From Fennellomyces sp. T-0311 (taxonomy: Eukaryota > Mucoromycota > Mucoromycetes > Mucorales > Lichtheimiaceae): a DNA stretch of 64,000 bases. Every line of letters begins with the position of its first letter. Position 1 is the first letter of the stretch. The notes below the pieces were generated by a model, which worked only from the letters and a program-made list of their open reading frames with translations, was not told where the DNA came from and did no database searches. Below are positions 36,002 through 48,391 of this stretch, one piece after another. The DNA is taken from positions 62,001-126,000 of the forward strand of contig JALLLT010000066.1 in the NCBI GenBank assembly GCA_025266875.1. The letters are read 5' to 3'. The translations under genes were made by a program, and so were the position numbers.

Positions 36002-37758
36002 ATGCCAGAGAGGCAAACAAAGGCAACTCAAGAGCGCCACGAGCGCATGTTGCTCGAGCTTCTCAAGCTTCCGGGCAATGACCACTGTGCCGACTGCAAA
36101 TCAAAAAGTAAGGGATCATCTTGAATAATCTCGGTACTGATTGCCCTAATAGATCCACGGTGGGCATCGTATTCGTTGGGTATTTTCTTGTGCATTCGTT
36201 GTGCTGGCCTGCATCGCAAGATGGGCACTCACATCTCCCGAGTAAAGTCGGTGACAATGGACCAATGGACACTGGAGCAAATAGATGTAAGGGAGATGAC
36301 TTGTGTATATTTATCGACACATGGTATTGACGGTATTCCGCGGGCAGATGATCAGAAAGGCAGGTGGCAACGACAACGTGAACAGCAAAGTAAATCCACA
36401 TCCCGACCGACACCCATTGCCGATAAGCGACGACGACGGCGATCGGTATGCCATCCTATAAGTGCCCGCAACGTAAAAGTACTCAATTCTATTTAGTGCC
36501 ATGGAGAGACACGTTCGCAACAAGTGGGAAAAGCGCGCCTTTGTGGATCAACCTCAGCCTTCCATGGTAACGGTTTCTATAATTACATTTTAACAACAAT
36601 CCGTAACTAACCACGCATCATCAGCCACCCCGACCGCAAACCACCCTTCAGCCTCCACAGAACGTACCCAAACGCTCATCATCGGTCCCGGTGTTAGTCA
36701 AGGATACAGATGAATATCCGCAGGCATTGGCGCGTTTGCATGAGATGGGATACAAGGATGATGTGCGCAATCGCCAAGTGTTGCGCCATACCCAGGGTCG
36801 GATCGAGGCAGCTGTGGATATTTTATCTCGATTGCCGGGCGCACAGCGTCCTGCGACACCCCAATATCTCACGGATGAACAAAAGATGATGCGGTTAAAT
36901 GATCTAGGCTACACCGATATCCCCGAGAACCGAGATGCATTGCGTCGATCTGGCGGCAATCTGGAGGTGGCCATCAACATTCTTGCGACTGCACGAAAAC
37001 CTCAACCAGCCGAACCAAGTAAACCTGAACCTTTGTCGGCCTTTAGCTCAACCCCTTCTACTCAAGAACCTGCCGGTCGGGCTCAGAGTGTAAACGAGCG
37101 ACAGTCCCATAAACTCTCGGGCGGAAAGACAGGCGATCTTTTGGGTTTGGATGATAATAAGCCTACAAGCAACCCATTCCATATCTCAACGCCTCCCGTT
37201 CAACAAACACCCCCCATTCAACAACAGCAACAGTCCTACTTTACCACCAATACATCCAACCCCTTTGGCATCACCAATTCGCCCTCACCCAATGGTAAGT
37301 ATACTGTTTGGTGAACCGGTTCCGTGACTAAGCCATAAATGATAGCCATGCAAGTACCCTTTCCAACCGGGGTGTCGAATGGATTCAATCATCCTCAGCT
37401 AACCGGATATCAATCTTCACCGAGCATGAGCCCGATGCAGGCTGGCTCCAACCCATTTTCGCAGATGAATCATAACAACTCGCCTGCGTTTACGTTGCCA
37501 CAGCGATCGTTTACTGCTCCTGAATTCCCGACCTTGTCTCAACCTCAGCAACAACCTCAACAGCAATCTCCCTTTGCCATGGCTTCGTCGTTACAGATAC
37601 CCCAGCAACAGCAACAGCCTCCTGCAATGGCTTCGCCTTTCGGTGTGCCGAGCCAGCCTACTGGTTTCCAGATGAATGCTTTCTCCATGGCAAACACAAA
37701 CAGCGCCCCTGCTGCTGGTAATCCCTGGGCTAGCAACACTGCCACAAACTTCTTTTAG
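36002..37758 (+). CDS. ArfGAP protein with UBA-like repeats, Gts1-like
   Basis: 496 aa in six exons: 36002-36107, 36153-36286, 36348-36445, 36497-36566, 36625-37294 and 37346-37758, with introns of 45-61 bp. The ArfGAP zinc finger reads CADCKSKNPRW then [12 protein letters not shown], with the arginine finger in PRWAS. Two UBA-like segments follow ([10 protein letters not shown] and MRLNDLGY, each with a paired helix). The C-terminal third is Gln/Pro/Asn-rich with NPF-like motifs. The order matches yeast Gts1 and fission-yeast Ucp3, which act on Arf GTPases in Golgi-endosome traffic and endocytosis. The head-to-head start with the racemase leaves about 175 bp for two promoters. Confidence 0.9.
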
Positions 37759-38937
37759 TACACACACACTCTCTCTCTCTTCATAATAAAGCCTCTTTTT
37801 TTGTTTCCAGTCTATTTGGGAGTAATTATTCAAGGGATCTCGTTGTGGTTGCGCTCCATCCGCCTTTCAAATCTATGTTGTATAGTATAGCAGCTGTTCC
37901 AGGAATTCGGATGCTTAGTATACGGTATTATGAATGGTATAAGCGTCTGTACAACATGGCCAGTTCACACACGACCGGCTTTGTAGCCCGGTGACAACAG
38001 CTTGATTAGGGAAAGATCCGTGGATGCCACAACACGTTTTGCATTTTTAAACCAATTTGCTTGGCTTTATCATTCTTCCAAGATCACACCGTTTTTTTTT
38101 CACCATCGCGTTAAACCATATTTCATAAACAAATGCCGTACGATTCGCACTCAAGAAAGAGCACCCTCACTCCTTTTGTCGTAGGGTGGAGCCGATATAC
38201 TCTGCGATCATACCCCACCCTTCGCAGCCGTCGCCGAGCAACCCTGCTTGGGCATTATGTAATGTTGCATACACAGGCCAACCCGTATCCGATGGGGCGT
38301 GGCTCTTTTTTATAAAAATTAAAAGGCAATTTCGATAGTTGCACGTGTCGCAGCGAATAACGCCATGGAGCAAAGGAAGATGGCACGTTGGTGACACTTG
38401 GATCGCATGTACTAATAATAGCCCCGGCGCCCGCCCTCTGTCTGTCGCTCCCCGATGCATTGTGGGTCGACTATGGCGGGTGGAGCAAGGAACGAAATCT
38501 TTTATATCGGGAGATCTCATGGGCGGCGTTCCTGTCGGTGAAACAAAGGACAGCAGGATGCATCTGCGTGATAGGTAAAATATGCGCCTGATTGGAACAC
38601 CGCCGATAGTGTTTTTTTGTTGTTTTTTCGCCCGATCAGGATCCGTGCAGGTTTCTCAACTTCTTCCCCTTGGAAGTCCAGATCGACCTTTTAAATCGCA
38701 TTTGCAACTTATGCATTTTTCTTGCACCTTTTCAATTCCTTCCATTCTGTTTTTCCAAGGAGTTACTCACGGCGGCAGGGTGTCCTTTCCTACTTTTTGC
38801 CAGGCTCAATATCCAACTGATACTTCCGAAGGGGGCTAATTTGTCTTGTTCGCACATTCTTCATCATTGACACTTTAATCTATTCCACCTCATCTCCCAT
38901 AATCACCACCCAACCTCTCTCACATACACACAACACC
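37759..38937. other. Intergenic and promoter region upstream of the PRL phosphatase
   Basis: About 1.2 kb. No supported gene. A CT tract lies just 3' of the ArfGAP stop. The last 100 bp before 38938 are pyrimidine- and CA-rich, typical of a 5' UTR. Short frames at 38339-38591 are GC-rich but show no family features. Confidence 0.6.
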
Positions 38938-39666
38938 ATGGTCAGCTCCTACCTTCGCTCCGACTCTCCTCTCGGCCGAATGCTTTCTCTCATTGAAACT
39001 CCTGCTTCTCCTCTTCGCTTCCTCATCCTGGATTGCCCCACGGAATCCACGCTCTCTTACTACTTGGAGGAATTCAAGCGCTACAATGTCACTCACGTCG
39101 TTCGGTGCTGCCAGCAAACGTACAGCTCGGCCCGACTTTTGGAGGAAGGCATTCAGGTCCTTGATATGCCATTTAAGGATGGCGGCGTGGTAAAATATCA
39201 TGGTGTCCCCTGAACATCGCTTGCATTCTAACTCGATACATTGCACAGCCACCGCCGACGATTGTACGTGATTGGCTTCAATTAGTAGACACCCAGGAGC
39301 GAGAAGCCAAGCTGACGCAAGACCCCATCACCATCGCCGTTCACTGCGTCGCAGGACTCGGCCGTGCACCTGTCCTTGTTGCTATTGCACTCATCGAGCT
39401 CGGCATGGAACCCTTGGATGCCATCGAGTTTGTGAGGAGAAAGCGCAGGGGCGCCTTCAACAAGCCGCAGATTGCGTTCTTGGTATGTGTTTGCTACACT
39501 CTCTCTTCTTTCATGCCACTAAGCGGTGCTGTAGGATGGCTATAAGCGATCGTTGAAGCCAAAGTCGTCGTCGGGAACATCGTTCAAGAGCTCGCTGGGC
39601 CGAATGTTTAGATTCGGAGCCAAGAAACACCAGGAACATCAGCAAGAGGTCGTGACGATCCATTGA
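38938..39666 (+). CDS. PRL-type (PTP4A) protein tyrosine phosphatase lacking a CaaX box
   Basis: 205 aa in three exons: 38938-39189, 39249-39482 and 39535-39666, with introns of 59 and 52 bp. The signature [14 protein letters not shown] is the PRL P-loop (Cys about 117, Arg about 123) and differs from most dual-specificity phosphatases by Ala after Arg. PPP then DWLQLV and [12 protein letters not shown] are also PRL features. Animal PRLs end in a farnesylated CaaX box preceded by basic residues. This protein ends in EVVTIH, with a basic stretch (FRFGAKKH) but no terminal Cys. It may bind membranes by charge only. PRLs bind CNNM magnesium transporters in animals; its role here is unknown. Confidence 0.92.
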
Positions 39667-40348
39667 ATATATGAAAGATCATTTTTGCCTCCACGCATTA
39701 TTCGCCCTAATAAACACTTTCATCTTTTGTTAATCGAGCACAGAAAAGCAAACAGGTTACGTTCATTGTTAGGCGTTTATTGCCTTTTGTACTCATCCGC
39801 GTCATGAAAACACATGCAGATCCGTCGTGGTCGGCCGCCCCGCTTGTTCCACCTCATGCAGCAATTACCCTGCTTACTGAACTTCTATAATTGGCAAAAT
39901 CCCCTCCTTGTCTTACGTTTTCGCCCGCAATGAGAGGCCATCCAGCCTCGCAGGCTGTTTTGATGGGCCCCATTCGGTAACACGCGGGATAACCAACAGG
40001 CGAGTCAATGTTTAATATCGACTGCTTTTTGTTTGTTGCATCCATGCTTGTCGTCGTGCATACTGTTTATAACTTATGCAATGTATCAACGCTCGACCTC
40101 TGGAAAAGGAATGTAACTTTGATCCGCAGTGCTTTGTCTCATGCATGGCAATCACTGCCTCGATTATCGCTTTCCTCATGCTTCGCGAGCGTACTACGGC
40201 ACTCTTCCCGTGATTGCCAAGAAAGGCAGCAGTAATGTTGCGTTTAGCTGGTGAATACGCAAACAGTGACCTTTGAACCGCATATAAATACATCTTGACA
40301 ATAGCAAGGCGTGACATGCTGATCTTTTTTTTATTGAATCATAATATT
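39667..40348. other. Intergenic region
   Basis: Nothing supported. It contains the 3' ends of the PRL gene (plus) and the first SDR gene (minus), with short chance frames only. Confidence 0.6.
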
Positions 40349-41234
40349 TTACCAAGGGAGAGGCTGGTTGTCGTACGTCACACACTTTCCATTATCTTCT
40401 TTGGTAGCATTCTCAATAACCGAAATCATTCCTTCGATGGATTGTGCAGGGGTGATATCGGCATTGGCACCACCCATTTCGGTTTGCACATACCCTGGAT
40501 GCAGCAACAAGACAGTGAATCCTTCATCGCGAAGTTCTTCTGCAAACAGTTTGCCAAGCATATTCACCGCTGCCTTGGAAACGCGATACTATAGCAAGGA
40601 ATAAGCAATCAAATAGATCGCATTTGGGATAAATCGTGATATGTTACCACTGGTACAACAACTTTGGGAACCCTGTCTGTTAATTTGATGGATCCAAGGA
40701 CTGAAGTGATATTGACGATTTTCCGCGTATCGCCACCACGAAGTAACGGCAAGAACTCTTGTGTAACAATGGATGTTCCAATAACGTTGGTTTGAATAAC
40801 CTCCTTATAATCGGACGCCTCGCTATAAGTTTTACATGTATGTGAGTCATAGTTTAAATATTACTATCGTATTAAACTACCTGGTTTCTGTGTCAAAGCC
40901 GCGCTTGCCCAAAATACCGGCATTATTAATCAATACATCGATACCACTCGGCGACAACTGTTTGATTTTTTGAGCGGCAGCCTATAACCCACCATGTCAA
41001 TATACTTTCTGTGAAATGTTTGTACTCATAACCATTTACCTTGACCGATGCCTCGTTTACAGTATCCAAGGCAATGGCATGAACATTCTTGCCATCCACC
41101 AATGCTTTTAATTCTTCAGAGCTACCTGGATTACGGGCACATGCAAAGATGATATGACCTTTCGCTGATAATTGTCTGACAAATTCAGCACCAAGCCCTC
41201 GAGATGCCCCGGTAATAACAAATGTCTTTGTCAT
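40349..41234 (-). CDS. Short-chain dehydrogenase/reductase, paralogue A
   Basis: 236 aa in four exons: 41040-41234, 40881-40981, 40648-40822 and 40349-40588, with introns of 58-59 bp. Classical SDR: TGASRGLG binds the nicotinamide cofactor near residue 10, NNAG is the structural motif, and YRVSK (Tyr about 158, Lys about 162) is catalytic. LLHPGYVQTEMGG is typical of the CsgA/sniffer-like carbonyl reductase subfamily. The substrate is unknown. It shares all three intron positions with the two SDR genes at 43.1 and 48.4 kb, and it ends PLPW, as paralogue C does. It is the most divergent of the three. Confidence 0.93.
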
Positions 41235-43147
41235 GTTGATTAATAATGCTCTGGAAAAAAAGGTTGATATACAAGTCAATTTGTGAGGGAAAAGCAACCT
41301 GTATATATAGGAACCGTGATCTGTGCTACTGACCTTCAACTCCCGACGTTCCAAGGAAGTTTACCCGCTGATTTATTCTACGAGTCGGGCTATTCGCAGG
41401 AACGATTATTAATCAAGCAAGAAACATAAACTAATCAGGTCAACCTCTTCCAATCTTTATGATAGTGTCAAGTTGCGCAAAAAAAGTTTAATCTATCTAT
41501 AAGCAATTGTAAACTTATTTCTGATTGCATAATTATTTCAAAATCCTGTTGCGCATTTGGATATGCTTTATTATGAAACCTATGCTGATCTCACAGACGT
41601 ATTTGCATGTAGTATATCAGTATACTCCATTTGTAAGCCGGAGCTGGATTGAATTATGCTGACTGAATCAAATAATAGCGAATTGATCAGCGTTACGTGT
41701 GCATTGAATGAATGATGCCATATTCCAAACAGAAAAATTCTCACCCACGAGTCGCTAAAAACCAATCTAGCCTTTAGCAAGGCTACTACAAGCGATCTGC
41801 CGAGGAATATTCTTGTGTACATTTCAATGAACAGTGAATGGTTGTAAATATTTTCCATTGAATTGGTGAGTCTCAATAAGCTCTTAACTCTTCTAACCGT
41901 CTTCACAAGCAAAGTAAGTCGACAGATCGGATCATTGGCTGATTCAGAAGTCTGCGTAGATCTACCATTAAGACATTTAAGGTAGTTGAACAGCATCGAT
42001 TTGATTATATGGATCAATAGTGGCGACTGTCGTTGCAGCGAGAAAATTATATGTTTTTGACATTATACAACATATCTAAGCAGCTATTAACATCAAGAAG
42101 GCAAACAACCCTGACACATTCTAACGTATTATTCAACAGCAAATCACTTTGTATCGATGGGTTTGCTATCATATCTCTGTATTCAATTTCATTGAGCTAT
42201 GTACGATTTATTTCAAATTAGCCCCTGGTTAGGAATATCGATGCACATGGTATCTACGGGCGCCCTTCAGTCGCTTTTTTAGGTCCGTGCCCATTCGATT
42301 ACCTCTATCCGGGCCGCTACCTCTAACCGATCCCGCAAAAGTCAGCTCTAAGCGGTCGATCCTCCATTCCACCCGCCCCAACTCCGTGCCCTAATGCTGA
42401 GACATGAGTTATCATGAAAAATAAAAGTTGATTTGAGTTTTGCCGATATCAATGTATCTCGCTTGGGAAGGCTTGTATTATTAAATATCTCGAAATCTCA
42501 GAAAAAGGTCGAAAGTGATTTGAGAGGATACTTCCACGTGGAAGCCTTTCTAATGAATCTTCTCTGCCACAAAAAAAATATTGTGAGAAGAACGGAAAAG
42601 TGGCCTAGTAGTTTTAGTCACCTCCAAGACAATAGTACTTTTTAAAAGAATTACAAACGCATTGAAAAACGCGAAAAAAAAGCAAACGATCAAAAAGCCT
42701 CTCGGATGGCGATGCCCTCCTGTGCTTCAAGTGGCTATAAACTATATGCATGCATTTGTATCTACATATATCCCACACTACTACAGAAGCTTCTCCAGTT
42801 TCTTGATTCAAGTAGTGACATATTCGTGGGTTACATTCTACAGATAATTTGTATCGGTGTTTTTTTTTTTTTTGACAATACGACCAAGGCGCAAAAATCA
42901 CTCTCCCACGGTGAGACCTAATATTTATGCCCGCAGCTCCTTACAGGCGGCAGTTTCGAGAAGTTGTGTAAAAAAACATTTGTAGAGATTGTATAAACGT
43001 AGTGCTTAGGTACTCCCACTTTCCGCAAGAACTTATTTTCGTAACGATTTGGTATGTACTTTATCCCATTGTTGTTATGCCAACAACTCTATTAGACAAA
43101 GATATAATGAAATATTTTATAAAAAACACACATATATATACAAATAT
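41235..43147. other. Intergenic region between SDR paralogues A and B, with a GC-rich island
   Basis: About 1.9 kb. A minus frame of 145 codons (41580-42017) shows no family features or intron support and is probably chance. A GC-rich island at about 42240-42400 stands out against AT-rich flanks; its minus strand is open for about 53 codons. The rest is AT-rich. Confidence 0.5.
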
Positions 43148-44031
43148 CTACCATGGAACTTCTTTATCCAGAAAACTCATAAACTTTCCATTCATCTCTG
43201 GTGACATTTTATCGATAATCGCGAGAATTCCACTAATCGATTCCTCTGCTGAGTACGGAGCATCATCACTGCCTGAACCAGCTCGTACCCATCCTGGATG
43301 CATAGCTAAAACTACAAATCCTTCTCTACCAAGCTGCCCAGCAAACATTCTAGTCAACATATTTTCCGCTGCCTTGGATACTCGATACTATATAAAATTG
43401 CTGTTAGAAAATTGATTTTTTTATGAACAGGTATACGTACAGAGGCTCCAATAGATGAATTAGTATTTTTTATCGATCCCATAATTGAGGATATATTCAC
43501 AATGCGACGTGTTTCTCGTTTTCGAAGCAATGGCAATAATGCTTGAGTCACATTCGACGTACCAACAACATTGGTTTCAAAGATTTTGATATATTCGTCG
43601 CCTTTGCTGTAAATATAGATTTAGTTTTGGTGTAACATATTCACTTTTTTAGGCAAGGAATTCAACTTACGTACTAGTTGCATCAGATGATGCCCCTCCA
43701 CCAGTGATACCTGCGTTGTTTATCAACACGTCGATTCCATTTGGTGCCAATTCTTCGATCTTTTCAGTTGCTGTCTGCACGAATATATTTTCATTTGTAA
43801 GTATTTATTCATAAATAAAATCATATGTGATCAAACCTTGATCGAGTCTTCGTTGATATTATCCATGGCAACAGCGTGTACGTTTTCACCATTTACCATC
43901 GCGTTTAGTTTGTCTGAACCATCTGGGTTACGAGCACAAGCAATAACTATATGTCCTTTGGCAGAGATTTCTTTCACGAACTCCAAACCGAGACCACCAT
44001 TTGCTCCTGTAACAACGAAAACTTGTGCCAT
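43148..44031 (-). CDS. Short-chain dehydrogenase/reductase, paralogue B
   Basis: 234 aa in four exons: 43837-44031, 43671-43774, 43441-43606 and 43148-43387. The cofactor motif is TGANGGLG, with NNAG and a catalytic YRVSK (Tyr about 156, Lys about 160). Length and intron phases are identical to paralogue C, so B and C are recent duplicates. First and last exons of all three copies are 195 and 240 nt. Near the C-terminus it has HPGWVRAGSGSDD where A and C have a Met-Gly-Gly tail, so the substrate pocket may differ. It ends EVPW. Confidence 0.92.
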
Positions 44032-44639
44032 ACTAAAAAGGAGGAGAGGAGAAGAAATAATTCCCAGACTGAATTTTTTGCTCCTGTTATATATAGAAGT
44101 GATTCCGATAGTATTTCCACGGATTGACTCACGTCGTGTACTTTAGTAGAGTAAAGCCCGTCCTGTCCACCGTATACACAAGATGTCCTGTTTTGGGCTT
44201 GGCGTACGACACAGTGTTTTACGCAGCGGAACATCCATGCAGTCTGTGCTGGTTTTAAAATCGAGAAAGATCGTAGATAATCGAAGCAAGTAAACGTACC
44301 ACTTTTTTTCCAATCTTACGTAGCGAAGCTTCTTATCGGCTTTGTCTTGAAATTGGGTTCAGTGTAAAAAAAAAAGCCATGGATGTCTAGGTGGTACATA
44401 AGTTAATGGCATGTGGCGTACTACACGATTTTGAGTATCCATTTACGTTTATCTGTGCAATGGTTACTAGCATTGAGGATTCAATTGAAAAACTACAGTG
44501 CCCAGAACAGCGAGTGGCGCCGACAGTAGCGTTGCTGAATGTGACGCTTATAAATTAGGCTTATAAATCAAAATGCGTTCGAGACAATACGTGTGTATAA
44601 AAAAAAGATGCGGATATATCACAGGAGGTTCATTATGCT

Positions 44640-45010
44640 CAGACTCTTTTCTAAAATGCGTGAAGCCAGCGAAGCGTAAAATTTGTCCACCTCTAATATC
44701 ATTCTGGCTGAACAATGCCAATATCAAGAGTACCCATTACCCTGGTTTCGGGATTGACAGCTGCGCTGTAAAACATTTCATTCCAAAAATCCTTCTTGGC
44801 TTTAACGATTTCTCAGAAATCAGATGTATACACCAAATATGGGTCTATTGCAATCAAAGCCACAAGATAAGATTCTTGGTTATCATGGATTTCTACTGTA
44901 ATGTCATGTTCACTATGGTGACTTGTCAGTGTCTGAGACAGCATTTCTCCAAGATATGGTAAATGTGTTACCCGCATCCAACCATCCATGACTTTCTTTG
45001 AAGAGTTCAA
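44640..45010 (-). pseudogene. Possible decayed coding fragment, family not recognised
   Basis: The minus strand is open from about 45010 to 44813 with protein-like composition. After one stop it continues in the same frame for about 40 codons (EIVKAKKDFWNEMF, then VNPETRVMGTLDIG) before more stops. No start exon or splice signals make it a working gene. I do not recognise the family. Confidence 0.3.
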
Positions 45011-46514
45011 GCGATACTGTCATGAGTATTACAATAGTAAATAATAAAAAATTTAATTGCGACATGTATCAAGTATTTAGTTTTGACAGATCGTGGAAAG
45101 ATAAAGTTTTCAGCGTCAGTGGCGCCTTACGGTGCGAAAAAAGTACATGTTACACTGTATGTACACAAAGTTCTAGAACTTTTCCTTCTGCTGCATAAAT
45201 GATGCCACTTCACAGCAGCGAGATTACGCCATCAGCGCCCTTAGTTCAATGATATTCCTGGTAGCACATGGAGTATCGATTTCATGACTAAATTACGCGT
45301 GCGTATGATATAATAGCGAAGGAATATGACATACAGGTCTCACATTATAAACTATCGCTCATATAACATTTTAGGGTTATCTTGATTATAGAGTCTTGTT
45401 GGTTACTACTTCTAGTGGCCACAAGGCTGGAGTTCGGTAAATTAATTTTCAGCTCCCTTTTCTTTTATGGGGTACCCAACGCTTTCGTTACAATCAAAGA
45501 CATCTAAGCTATTTAATCTTCACATATACGATCAGCAATGCCTTGGTGGTGCTTTGATGTATCTAATTACATTCAAGCTTTGCACTAGCAGTAAGTTACC
45601 CTGGCATAATAAACCGAGGCGCACAGTGTTAGTGTAACCTCATCTATTTACCCAAAATTTCGGCTCGTCTGGGAGTTATATGTACAAAACGGTTCATGAC
45701 TGTTCCAGACCCTGTGGTCAGGTCACTTCTTCTTTTGTAATGGAGCACCCAAATATAACAGTGGGAAAATATTAGACTGACTGAGAGTTTATTTTTAGAC
45801 AGCGGCTTGTCTCCACCCTTTGATAGTTGTATACGCTCTCTTCACTTTTTTGGTCGTTACCTTCCTTTTAAAGTGCACCATTGCTACATCTCATACTTGA
45901 ACAACGAACCCTCTCTGATTATTTATTATTGAAATTCTACCTTAAGAAGAAAGGTAATCCGCCAGAACCTGGTGTTTAGTGCAGCGCTACATATATATAG
46001 AACCAATAAGGAATGCAATCCATTTTCAAGTCATCTTCTCCACCTTTTTCCTAACTCCTTTCGCTCTTTATTAACTGTTTCTCCATGATACTCCTCGAAT
46101 ATTGAACAACATATAGGCCTACACTACTTATTTGAAAGTAACTACCAACTGATTGCCAAGAAAGATATACTACAAACTGTAGCGACTGCACGCGTATAAA
46201 CAAAGTTACAGTCAGAACTTGTGTTTGCCAATTCGTGATCATTGGGCTCTCTACCAGTGCTGCATAGCCTCACTTTTTACTATACAAACGATGGCGATAT
46301 TCGACTGTATGGGCTGTGCCATCAGTTGTCGCTTGCAAATAAAAAAGAGCTCTCGACAGGTCTAGCTTAAAGTGCTAAAACTTCCAAGAGAGTAAAGCGA
46401 CTTGCCTTGTTTTGTCCTTCGAGACACAAACGCAGTACAAGATAGCCGATAACGCAAGTGATCAAGTATCGTCCTTTCTTTTCGCCATGACGTACATATA
46501 TATACTTCTAGCGC

Positions 46515-47550
46515 CGTTATTCACACTCATTTCAACGATCTGTGCATCCAGTTCAAGCAATCTATGCAAGCTCTGTAATTTGGCACTACCATATCAAAAA
46601 AGTACGAACACGTTCACGAAAATGGAATCCAAGATCGTATGTGGTATGAATACGCTATAGCTGTAGAAATAATGACTACCATAGTTACAATATCGCTAGT
46701 GCTGTTCTTATGGTAATAGCTAGGTTGGTTGGAATGACTACAAAGACTTCATTGCAGTAATGGAGCTTTTCTGCTCAAATACGATTTTAAATATCGTTAT
46801 GTCTATTTTTTTACAGCACATTTCGTTTCTATGCTTTCTTCACTTTTGATTTTCCACTTTCTGTATTTCCAAATTTGCTGTATTCAGGCTCTACTTTTTG
46901 GTCAATTCTTTCCAAGGTTGACCTATCTTTGCAGTATCTTGGTCCCAAATCATGCTAACAGCATCAATTGAGGTGTCCATATTGCTCTTTGCTGTCCTCA
47001 GTCATCATGAAATACAAAACAGGCATCATCTAATTGGTGTTCTTGTATCTCGGAGAAAGATGAAGATCATGTTTTCTGAAGTAAACTTTTTCTTCGTCGC
47101 TTGGTTGGCTAACTACTGCCATCACAGGATTCGTGGTTGAAATATCTACAAAAAATGCTAGTACACTGAGGAACTGCAATCGCTGGATCAGTTTCGATTC
47201 AGTAAAACGGTTTTCAAGATGTTTTCATAAGGCGCTACTCTTTGTTTTTTTTTGACTTTTCGACTTTTCTCACTTTCGTATCTTTTCCATTTCATGTGTT
47301 CTTCTTGACCTGACATTTCATTTTATATGATCTTTACCTCATAGTTCTTCCATTTCAACGCTTCTGGTCTGACTTAGTGAAGCAGAAGCTGATTCCTTTT
47401 CGATTATAACTCAATCCAAAACGCACTAGAAGCATAAACTCTACGGTTCCATGAAGCGCTAGTTTTGGCGTATTCAACACAAAGATTAAAAATGCCCTTG
47501 TGTCTTGTAAGTCACAGTTAACCGTCAGAAATCACATTTATCACTGCAAA
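46515..47550. repeat. Left arm of a long inverted repeat (foldback element)
   Basis: Sequence here is repeated in reverse complement at 47685-48225 at an apparent 90-95% identity in the blocks compared by eye. Example matched blocks are 46550-46640 with 48092-48182, 46815-46890 with 47838-47910, and 47213-47310 with 47745-47830. The left arm carries two extra stretches absent from the right arm, at about 46889-47212 and about 47345-47530. The first is bounded by similar TTCAGG/TTCAAG sequences, as from an insertion here or a deletion in the other arm. Confidence 0.85.
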
Positions 47551-47684
47551 TAATTTCGACGGTTAAAAGTGGTTACAGCGGTTAGATATACGCTTTTTAA
47601 CCAGTTGTACTACCATTCTTAGCAACTCAAGCGGTTAAAAAGCTTATGTTTAATCACTTTAAAAAACCATTCACCTAAATCCAC

Positions 47685-48225
47685 CAAAAATTATTTGCAG
47701 TGAAAAGTGTAGATCATAAAAAATTAAATTGCAGATCAAGAACAACACATGAAATGGAAAAGATACGAAAGCGAGAAAAGTCGAAAAATCAAAAAAAAAA
47801 AAAAAACAAAGAGTAGTGCCTTATGAAATCACCTTGAATACAGCAAATTTGGAAACACAGAAAGTGGAAAATCAAAAGTGAAGAAGCATAGAAACGAAAT
47901 GTGCTGTAAAAAAAGCTGACATAATGATCTTTAAAGTCGTATTTGAGCAGAAAAGCTCCATTACTGCAATGATTACTTCGTAGTCATTGCAACCAGCCTA
48001 GCTATTACCATAAGAGCAGCACCAGCGATATTGTAACTATGGCAGTCATTACTACTACAGCTATAGCGCATTCATACTACGTACATACGATCTTGGATTC
48101 CATTTTCGTGAACGTGTTCGTACTTTTTCGATATGGCAGTGTCAAATTACAGAGCTTGCACAGATTGCTTGAACTGGATGTACGGATCGTTGAAGCTAGT
48201 GTGGCATGATGAACGTGAAAAAGGG
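47685..48225. repeat. Right arm of the long inverted repeat (foldback element)
   Basis: This arm is reverse-complementary to the left arm at 46515-47550. The two arms meet at a centre near 47612, where a smaller perfect inverted pair (GCTTTTTAACC and GGTTAAAAAGC) flanks the loop. Neither arm codes for a recognisable protein. Confidence 0.85.
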
Positions 48226-48391
48226 TCCAAAAACATGCTAATTAGCTCAAAATGTTAAGAGCAGAAACTATAATACCTAAAATACAAAATAATATACCAT
48301 TCGTTTAATGAAATTCAACATGTATATGTTTATGGTAGCTCCAATTCGTGCAAGTTGATAGTTTATTTGCTCAAGTCTGAGAATATATAAA

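Larger units (their letters stand above)
44032..48391. other. Gene-poor region between SDR paralogues B and C
   Basis: About 4.4 kb. No complete gene was supported. The minus strand at about 44640-45010 reads a protein-like stretch (MDGWMRVTHLPYLGEML, then a stop, then NEMFYSAAVNPETR) that looks like a decayed gene. The second half is dominated by the foldback element described separately. The remainder is AT-rich. Confidence 0.55.

Noticed and set aside
41580..42017. Minus-strand 145-codon frame
   Set aside because: Long for AT-rich DNA, but composition is unremarkable and there is no splice, promoter or family support.
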